A DNA stretch of 5,041 bases from Candidatus Sericytochromatia bacterium (GTDB lineage Bacteria; Cyanobacteriota; Sericytochromatia; UBA7694). Position numbers and translations under genes: made by a program. Shown here one piece after another: positions 1 through 5,041 of this stretch. Under the pieces are notes generated by a model. That model was given only the letters and a program-made list of their open reading frames with translations. It had not been told where the DNA came from and did not search any database. Each line of letters starts with the position of its first letter. Positions within the stretch are counted from its first letter, which is position 1. The stretch is from positions 1 through 5,041 of the forward strand of contig CAJYHH010000066.1 of the NCBI GenBank assembly GCA_913773825.1, read 5' to 3'.

Positions 1-3000
1 GACATTATTGAAACCAATAGCTTTAACGCCAATGCCGTTTCGATGGCTGATTATGATTTAGTCAGTGAATCTTATCGTCTAAATCTGGCGGCGGCCCAAG
101 TTGCCCGGGAAGCGGCAGATGCTGTCAGCAAAGCTTCTGGCCGTTTGCGCTGGGTGGCAGGCTCAATGGGCCCTACCACCCGTACCGCTTCTCTTTCGCC
201 TGATGTCAATGACCCGGCTGCCCGTACTGTTACTTTTGATCAGCTGGTAGCGGCATTTGCTGAACAGGCTCGCGGCTTGCTAGATGGCGGTGTGGATATT
301 TTGCTGCCCGAAACCCATATTGATACCCTGAATATGAAAGCTGCGCTGTTTGCAATTGAGCAGGTCTTTACTGAGCGCGGTGAGCGGGTACCGGTGATTG
401 CCTCGGTTACCATTCCTGACGTCAGCGGCCGGACGTTGTCGGGGCAAACGGTTGAGGCTTTCTGGACCTCGATTAGTCATTTTCCGCTGCTGGCAGTCAG
501 CATTAACTGCGCTTTAGGCGCCAGCGAAATGCGACCTCATGTACAGGAATTAGCCCGCTTAGCAGACTGTAAACTTTGTTGTTTTCCTAATGCGGGTCTG
601 CCCAATGAATTTGGCGGTTATGACGATACCCCTGCAATGATGGCGGGGCTGCTCAAAGACTTTGCTGGTGAAGGCTGGTTAAACATTGTCGGTGGCTGCT
701 GCGGTACCACGCCGGAGCATATTGCGGCAATTGCCGAAGCGATTCAGGGGCTGGCCCCTCGTCAGACCCCTGAACGCTCAGACTTGCCGCGCTTTAGTGG
801 TTTAGAGCCCTTGGTGGTGCGGCCTGATTCTAACTTTTTGCTGGTGGGGGAACGCACTAATATTACCGGTTCCCGCCGTTTTGCTCGTTTAATTCGCGAG
901 CAGCGCTATGAAGAAGCGTTAGCTGTGGCCCGTGATCAGGTTGAAGGCGGAGCAAAGATTCTCGACGTCACTATGGACGAAGGTCTGATTGATTCAGTTG
1001 CCGTGATGACCACTTTTCTGAATCTGATTGCAGCTGAACCTGATATTGCCAGAATCCCCGTAATGGTTGATTCTTCGCGCTGGGAAGTTTTAGAAGCGGG
1101 TTTAAAATGTCTACAGGGCAAATCGATTGTCAATTCGATTAGTCTTAAAGACGGTGAAGAAGCCTTTTTAGCAAAAGCTCAGTTGATTCGGCGCTATGGG
1201 GCTGGTGTGGTGGTGATGGCCTTTGATGAACAGGGCCAGGCCACAGATAAAGACCATAAAGTCAGCATCTGTAAACGGGCTTTTGAGCTGCTGACTCAAC
1301 GCTGTGGCTTTGCGCCTCAGGATATTATTTTTGACCCGAATATTCTCACTGTTGCAACTGGGATCGACGAGCATAATGATTATGCTCATGCCTTTATTGA
1401 AGCAGTAAGTGAAATTAAACAGCAATGCCCAGGTGCGCTGATTAGCGGTGGCGTCAGTAACGTGTCGTTCTCGTTTAGAGGCAATGACTATGTGCGTGAA
1501 GCCATGCATGCGGCTTTTCTCTATCATGCGATTCAGGCTGGTTTAGACATGGGCATTGTCAACGCTGGTCAGTTAATGCTGTATGAAGAAATCCCTGCTG
1601 AGCTGTTGACGCGCATTGAAGATGTGCTGTTTAATCGCCACCCAGACGCAACGGAGCGTCTGGTAGAGCTGGCCGAAACCTATATGGGAAATAAGCAGCA
1701 GACTCAGGCAGTTGCGGCTGCCTGGCGCAGTGACAGCATTGAAAAACGTCTGGCTTATGCTCTGCGTCAGGGTGTCTCAGAACATCTTGACGCTGATCTA
1801 GAAGAAGCACTGCAAAGCTATAAGCCGCTGGGGATTATCGAAGGTCCTTTAATGGACGGAATGAACGAGATTGGTGATTTATTTGGCGCCGGCAAAATGT
1901 TTTTGCCCCAGGTTGTCAAAAGCGCTCGCGTGATGAAGCAGGCCGTGGCTTATTTGCAACCTTTAATGGAAAATGATGCGGCGGCTGCTTCTAGCAAAGG
2001 CCGGGTTTTGATGGCTACAGTCAAAGGGGATGTTCATGACATTGGAAAAAATATCGTCGGGGTGGTGCTGGCCTGTAATCACTATGAAATTCATGATTTA
2101 GGCGTGATGGTTCCAGCCAATAAAATCCTGGCAGAAGCTAAACGTATTAATGCAGACGTGATCGGGCTAAGTGGCCTGATTACGCCTTCTCTGGATGAAA
2201 TGGTGCATGTGGCGTCTGAAATGCAGCGTGAAGGCTTTAAGCTGCCCTTGTTAATTGGCGGTGCAACCACCAGCCGTAAACACACGGCTGTGCGAATTGC
2301 GCCAGCTTATGAACAAATGGTCGCCTATGTACCCGACGCTTCGCGTGCAGTCGGCACGCTGAAAGAATTACTGGATCCAGACTCGGGTTATCAGGAGCGT
2401 TTAAGTGCTGAACAGCAAGGCTTGCGCGATCGCTTTGCCGCGGATCAAAAAGCCAAAAGTCTGCTGAGTATCAAAGATGCTCGGTCCCGTGGTCCTGTTT
2501 ATGACTGGCAAACAGAAAAACCTGCCCAGCCTGCTTTTACCGGTGTACGTGAAGTGGAGCTGCCGGTCAGTGAGTTGATTCCCTACATTGACTGGACGCC
2601 GTTTTTTACAGCCTGGCAGCTGCCCGGTGCTTACCCCCGGATTTTAGACGATGAGCGTGTTGGCGCGAGTGCCCGTGAGCTATTTGAACAGGCTCAGGTG
2701 ATGCTGAAAAAAATTCAGACTCAAAACTGGCTGCAGCCTAAAGGACGCTATGGGTTCTTTGAAGCGAATAGTGACGGAGATGATATTGTTCTGAATTATG
2801 AAGGGGAGGCTATCCGTTTACATACCTTGCGCCAACAAGAGCCTCGTAAAGACGGCGTTCAGTATGCGTTGTCAGACTGGATTGCCCCTGCTGAAAGCGG
2901 CGTGAAAGACTATCTGGGTGCCTTTGCTGTGACATCTGGTGATGGTCTAGAAGCACCTTTAGCTGAGTTTGCCAAAAATCACGATGACTATAGCTCAATT

Positions 3001-3408
3001 TTGCTTAAAGCTTTGGCGGATCGGCTGGCAGAAGCGGCAGCTGAACGTCTGCATCAGATTGCCCGTGCCGATTGGGGCTACGGCATGGGTGAAGATCTGA
3101 ATATTCAGGATCTGATTAAAGAGCGCTACCGCGGTATTCGCCCTGCGCCTGGTTATCCCGCTTGCCCGGATCACAGCGAAAAGCGCAGTCTGTTTCAGCT
3201 GATTCAGCCTGAAAAAATCGGCATTACTCTAACCGAACACTGCGCCATGGACCCCGCTGCGTCAGTCAGCGGCTGGTATTTTGGTCATCCTGAAAGCCGT
3301 TATTTTACAATTGGCAAAATTGGTTCTGACCAGTTGGAAGACTATGCGGCTCGCAAAAACTGGGCGGTTAGTGAAGCTGAAACCTGGCTGCGTCCCTGGC
3401 TTGTTTAG
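1..3408 (+). CDS. metH: Cobalamin-dependent methionine synthase MetH (5'-truncated by window edge)
   Basis: This cytoplasmic enzyme transfers a methyl group from 5-methyltetrahydrofolate through cobalamin to homocysteine, giving methionine and tetrahydrofolate. The frame is open from base 1 (first residues DIIETNSFNANAV), so the ATG at 43 is internal and the true start lies upstream; by comparison with E. coli MetH (1227 residues) about 77 residues are missing. Numbering window codons from base 1, the homocysteine domain carries the zinc ligands Cys170, Cys233 and Cys234 (E. coli 247, 310, 311). The pterin domain opens with GERTNITG near 847-870. The helical cap (with KMFLPQVVKSARVMKQ) precedes the cobalamin domain, which has DVHDIGKN with axial His679, Asp677 and Ser730 (E. 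coli 759, 757, 810). The C-terminal AdoMet reactivation domain has RPAPGYPACP near 3139-3168. The protein ends about four residues earlier than E. coli MetH. No frameshift or missing catalytic residue is seen. The family assignment is secure; only the start and promoter are out of view. Confidence 0.98.
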   Translation, partial: DIIETNSFNANAVSMADYDLVSESYRLNLAAAQVAREAADAVSKASGRLRWVAGSMGPTTRTASLSPDVNDPAARTVTFDQLVAAFAEQARGLLDGGVDILLPETHIDTLNMKAALFAIEQVFTERGERVPVIASVTIPDVSGRTLSGQTVEAFWTSISHFPLLAVSINCALGASEMRPHVQELARLADCKLCCFPNAGLPNEFGGYDDTPAMMAGLLKDFAGEGWLNIVGGCCGTTPEHIAAIAEAIQGLAPRQTPERSDLPRFSGLEPLVVRPDSNFLLVGERTNITGSRRFARLIREQRYEEALAVARDQVEGGAKILDVTMDEGLIDSVAVMTTFLNLIAAEPDIARIPVMVDSSRWEVLEAGLKCLQGKSIVNSISLKDGEEAFLAKAQLIRRYGAGVVVMAFDEQGQATDKDHKVSICKRAFELLTQRCGFAPQDIIFDPNILTVATGIDEHNDYAHAFIEAVSEIKQQCPGALISGGVSNVSFSFRGNDYVREAMHAAFLYHAIQAGLDMGIVNAGQLMLYEEIPAELLTRIEDVLFNRHPDATERLVELAETYMGNKQQTQAVAAAWRSDSIEKRLAYALRQGVSEHLDADLEEALQSYKPLGIIEGPLMDGMNEIGDLFGAGKMFLPQVVKSARVMKQAVAYLQPLMENDAAAASSKGRVLMATVKGDVHDIGKNIVGVVLACNHYEIHDLGVMVPANKILAEAKRINADVIGLSGLITPSLDEMVHVASEMQREGFKLPLLIGGATTSRKHTAVRIAPAYEQMVAYVPDASRAVGTLKELLDPDSGYQERLSAEQQGLRDRFAADQKAKSLLSIKDARSRGPVYDWQTEKPAQPAFTGVREVELPVSELIPYIDWTPFFTAWQLPGAYPRILDDERVGASARELFEQAQVMLKKIQTQNWLQPKGRYGFFEANSDGDDIVLNYEGEAIRLHTLRQQEPRKDGVQYALSDWIAPAESGVKDYLGAFAVTSGDGLEAPLAEFAKNHDDYSSILLKALADRLAEAAAERLHQIARADWGYGMGEDLNIQDLIKERYRGIRPAPGYPACPDHSEKRSLFQLIQPEKIGITLTEHCAMDPAASVSGWYFGHPESRYFTIGKIGSDQLEDYAARKNWAVSEAETWLRPWLV

Positions 3409-3442
3409 TCTGGGATTAAAACCTTTAACCCGTTAAAAGCAC

Positions 3443-3479
3443 TTAAGGCCGTCAGAGAATTCTTCTCTGACGGCCTTAA
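3443..3479. terminator. Perfect 17-bp inverted repeat between converging metH and dut, probable shared terminator
   Basis: The left arm (3443-3459, TTAAGGCCGTCAGAGAA) and right arm (3463-3479) are exact reverse complements around a 3-base loop (TTC). The hairpin sits 34 bp past the metH stop and 16 bp past the dut stop, where a bidirectional terminator is expected. It is not a textbook intrinsic terminator. On the plus strand the right arm is followed by an A-run rather than a T-run. On the minus strand a run of four T follows only after four intervening bases (complement of 3435-3438). It therefore looks better placed to end dut than metH. The symmetry is certain; the function is inferred from position. 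Confidence 0.75.
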
Positions 3480-3495
3480 AAATGAGTCGCTAAAC

Positions 3496-3951
3496 CTAGC
3501 GGCCTGAGCTGCCAAAACCCTGGCTGCCGCGTTCGGTTTGCCAGTGTTCAAGGTTGGTTTCAGTGATGTCGGTGATCTTAGCGCAGAGCATAAAGACCAT
3601 CTGGGCAATTTTATCACCTGCTTCAAATTTGACGTCCTGATCGCCATGGTTATAAAGCTTGATGCGTAACGGGCCGGTATAATCAGGATCTACAACTCCG
3701 GCCCCTTTTTCGATATTACTTTTGACAGACAGTCCCGATTTGGCCCAGATAAAGCAGCCAATCTGAAAATCTGTTTTTAGACTGTCAGGTGGCTCTGGAA
3801 TCTGGATTCGCAGGCCTGTATCGATAAGTCCTGATCCGCGGGCTGGCAGCGTCAGGGCTTCTGGAGTGCGTAAGTCCAGGCCTAACGCCTGACCATAAGC
3901 CGTTTCAGGGGTCAGAGCATCAGGTCTGAGTTTTTGATAACGCAGTTGCAT
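3496..3951 (-). CDS. dut: Trimeric-type dUTPase (dUTP diphosphatase), divergent from E. coli Dut
   Basis: Hydrolyses dUTP to dUMP and diphosphate in the cytoplasm, keeping uracil out of DNA and feeding dTMP synthesis. The 151-residue length matches the homotrimeric family. Five motifs appear in order: motif 1 GLDLRT (residues 24-29); motif 2 KSGLSVK (71-77); motif 3 GAGVVDPDYTG (83-93), with predicted catalytic Asp88 and base-stacking Tyr91; motif 4 GDKIAQMV (112-119); and motif 5 RGSQGFGSSG (141-150), with Phe146 on the flexible C-terminal arm. Motif 2 has Lys71 where the family nearly always has Arg (PRSG), preceded by WA rather than P. Motif 1 has AL where SA is usual. Motif 3 lacks the GNLVGLID form of E. 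coli Dut and reads more like the GAGVID form common in eukaryotic, viral and many other bacterial dUTPases. The ATG at 3951 gives the family's usual N-terminus and stops at TAG. The gene follows the propeller gene on the same strand after 65 bp, so cotranscription is possible. The usual coaBC-dut neighbourhood of gammaproteobacteria is absent here. Confidence 0.93.
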   Translation of the reverse strand: MQLRYQKLRPDALTPETAYGQALGLDLRTPEALTLPARGSGLIDTGLRIQIPEPPDSLKTDFQIGCFIWAKSGLSVKSNIEKGAGVVDPDYTGPLRIKLYNHGDQDVKFEAGDKIAQMVFMLCAKITDITETNLEHWQTERGSQGFGSSGR

Positions 3952-3959
3952 GGTTTATT

Positions 3960-3966
3960 CTTTCTC
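3960..3966 (-). promoter_or_regulatory. Weak candidate ribosome binding site of dut
   Basis: On the minus strand GAGAAAG lies 8 bases before the ATG at 3951. It is purine-rich with acceptable spacing but is only a partial match to AGGAGG. No better Shine-Dalgarno sequence is seen in the 65-bp gap, and no convincing promoter either. dut may be read from a promoter inside the upstream gene or by read-through from it. Confidence 0.35.
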
Positions 3967-4016
3967 ATCGTCTTTATTGTCAGTAAGAGGCCGCGATTGC
4001 GTGAGTTTACGCTTGT

Positions 4017-5041
4017 TTAAGCATGGTAGGGCTCAGTTCCAGCATCGCGATAGACGCCGCGACCTTCTGTGCCAAGATACAGGCCAAACGGAGCATACAG
4101 CAAGGCTGAAATCGGCAAACGCGTTATGCCCACACTGGTTGAACCTGAGTTATAGCTTGACCAGCCAGGAGCTGGCTTTGTGCCATCGTGGCTATAATAA
4201 ACCCCTTTAGCAAGGGTGCCAATGGCGACTGCATTGGCGTTATTGGGATCAGCCGTCAGGCTGGTGATCTGATCGCCGTCAAGACCGGGGGCAATATTAC
4301 TGCTCCAGACGTTTTCGACCAGATCATAAGCACGAAGTTCAGGGTTTGGACCTTCTGAAGCGGCAAAGATATAGCCCACTTCGCCATCTCGGATGCTGCT
4401 TGTCAGGCGGGCTACAGGCCGGCCTGAAAACTGATTGCCCATGTCAATCCAGTTACTGCCGCCATTTGAAGAGCGTAGCAAATGTCCGTTACCAAGCCCC
4501 ATAACCAAAGTATTTGGATTGAGCAGATTGCTGGTAATGCTGTAAACCGGTGTGCTGGATTCAGAACGGTTCCAGTTACTGCTCAGACAAGCTGAACCAT
4601 TGTAGCTACAGCTGGTATAAAGCCCCTGATTGTTTGAGTCTTTGACTGCTGCATAGACATTGTCATTGGCGGCATGTAAATCGACAATCTCAGCACTGGT
4701 TGGCAGATTATTGTTAAACAGCTGCCAGCTTGTATTCGACATGGCGTTAGTGAGCATATAGACTCGGCCCTTCGCTGCAGCGTAAAGAGTAGAGTTGTTT
4801 CTGTCGACTGCCAGAGCCTGAACATACATCTCGCTGTTGCTTTCATGGGGCAGATTGGCCAGATGAGTCCAGGTATTGCCGTCATAACGCCAGACGCCAC
4901 CGCCTTCAACAGCTGCAAATACATATCGACCACCCGTTTCATAAGTGTCGTCGAGATAAGCTAAATCGCGAATGGTCGAAGCTTTGAGGCCTTGATTGCG
5001 CACTTCCCAGTTGAGTTTACCGCTATACACGAGTTCAGAAA
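4017..5041 (-). CDS. Predicted beta-propeller repeat protein, C-terminal part (5' end outside window)
   Basis: I do not recognise a named gene. The frame is open to the window edge: codons S-E-L-V precede the first possible start, a GTG at 5030, so the true start is probably upstream. Counting from that GTG (337 residues), the protein is built of about seven degenerate units of 40-50 residues. Each has a hydrophobic strand ending in a (V/L)(Y/F/V)A(A/V) or similar step, then G-V-(Y/W)-x-(S/Y), then a polar turn and a Trp. Unit-ending Trp residues are near 54, 102, 153, 194, 242 and 290. Two turns resemble the BNR/Asp-box (SxDxGxxW): SSNGGSNW (187-194) and SHDGTKPAPGW (280-290). This is typical of sialidase-like, YCF48-like or sortilin-like propellers, which mostly serve as binding scaffolds. 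Cys141 and Cys148 are close enough to form a disulfide, and the chain is rich in Asn, Ser and Gly; both fit export, but the signal-peptide region is not in view. No catalytic site is identifiable. The stop TAA directly follows the last unit (ending EPYHA). Confidence 0.75.
   Translation of the reverse strand, partial: SELVYSGKLNWEVRNQGLKASTIRDLAYLDDTYETGGRYVFAAVEGGGVWRYDGNTWTHLANLPHESNSEMYVQALAVDRNNSTLYAAAKGRVYMLTNAMSNTSWQLFNNNLPTSAEIVDLHAANDNVYAAVKDSNNQGLYTSCSYNGSACLSSNWNRSESSTPVYSITSNLLNPNTLVMGLGNGHLLRSSNGGSNWIDMGNQFSGRPVARLTSSIRDGEVGYIFAASEGPNPELRAYDLVENVWSSNIAPGLDGDQITSLTADPNNANAVAIGTLAKGVYYSHDGTKPAPGWSSYNSGSTSVGITRLPISALLYAPFGLYLGTEGRGVYRDAGTEPYHA

Noticed and set aside
1168..1527. Minus-strand 119-residue open frame inside metH
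   Set aside because: It lies wholly opposite the strongly conserved pterin domain of metH and resembles no family I recognise. It is a shadow of the coding strand, as are the other minus-strand frames within metH.
3241..3290. MetH reactivation domain reads AMDPAASVSG where E. coli has AMWPGASVSG
   Set aside because: The position before Pro appears to vary across MetH proteins, and the surrounding motif is intact, so I do not treat it as a functional defect.
43..3408. ATG at 43 as the start of metH
   Set aside because: The frame continues upstream to base 1 with conserved MetH sequence (DIIETNSFN), so this Met is internal.
3424..3437. TTTAAC-CC-GTTAAA inverted repeat downstream of metH
   Set aside because: It is a short A/T-rich 6-bp symmetry with a 2-base centre, easily due to chance, with no supporting context.
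3445..3456. Hairpin arm resembling the Neisseria DNA uptake sequence (AGGCCGTCTGAA)
   Set aside because: It has two mismatches in 12 bases. Other GCCGTC occurrences in the window (near 4252, 4274 and 4877) are inside coding sequence and share no longer context, and the genes look gammaproteobacterial rather than neisserial.
3952..3984. Minus-strand CTGACA and AATAAA as a promoter for dut
   Set aside because: The spacing is 18 bases, but the -10 element would sit two bases before the ATG, forcing a leaderless or internal start and leaving no use for the ribosome binding site. The -10 match is also weak.
3999..4012. GCGT...ACGC inverted repeat after the propeller gene as its terminator
   Set aside because: It has only a 4-bp stem with a 6-base loop and no following T-run, too weak to support.
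3950..4210. Plus-strand 86-residue frame opposite the dut start and the propeller gene
   Set aside because: It overlaps two better supported minus-strand genes and its translation has no recognisable domain.
4583..4942. Minus-strand 119-residue frame within the propeller gene
   Set aside because: It is on the same strand but in another frame from the repeat-bearing protein, with no repeat pattern or motif of its own.

Overview
The window reads as bacterial chromosome, most likely from a gammaproteobacterium. The base composition is moderate (about half G+C by eye). The methionine synthase aligns closely with Escherichia coli MetH as I recall it, including long near-identical blocks around the cobalamin site. 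I cannot name a genus from this sequence alone.

Layout: (1) Positions 1-3408, plus strand, hold all but roughly the first 77 residues of the cobalamin-dependent methionine synthase gene metH. The homocysteine, methyltetrahydrofolate, cobalamin and reactivation modules are all present, with their key residues. (2) An 87-bp gap between converging genes holds a perfect 17-bp inverted repeat (3443-3479), probably a shared terminator. (3) Positions 3496-3951, minus strand, hold a complete 151-residue trimeric-type dUTPase (dut). All five motifs are recognisable, but the sequence differs clearly from E. coli Dut and has lysine in place of the usual motif-2 arginine. (4) A 65-bp gap separates it from 4017-5041, minus strand, the 3' part of a gene for a repetitive, probably beta-propeller protein. 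This gene lies upstream of dut on the same strand and runs off the window edge.

MetH supplies methionine and regenerates tetrahydrofolate. Dut removes dUTP and supplies dUMP, the substrate of folate-dependent thymidylate synthesis. This is at most a loose metabolic link: the two genes converge and are not an operon. The propeller protein has no evident functional tie to either. Apart from the unusual Dut and the uncharacterised propeller protein, the window is ordinary housekeeping DNA, and I see no convincing evidence of a new multi-gene system. I saw no tRNA, rRNA, CRISPR array, insertion sequence or riboswitch.
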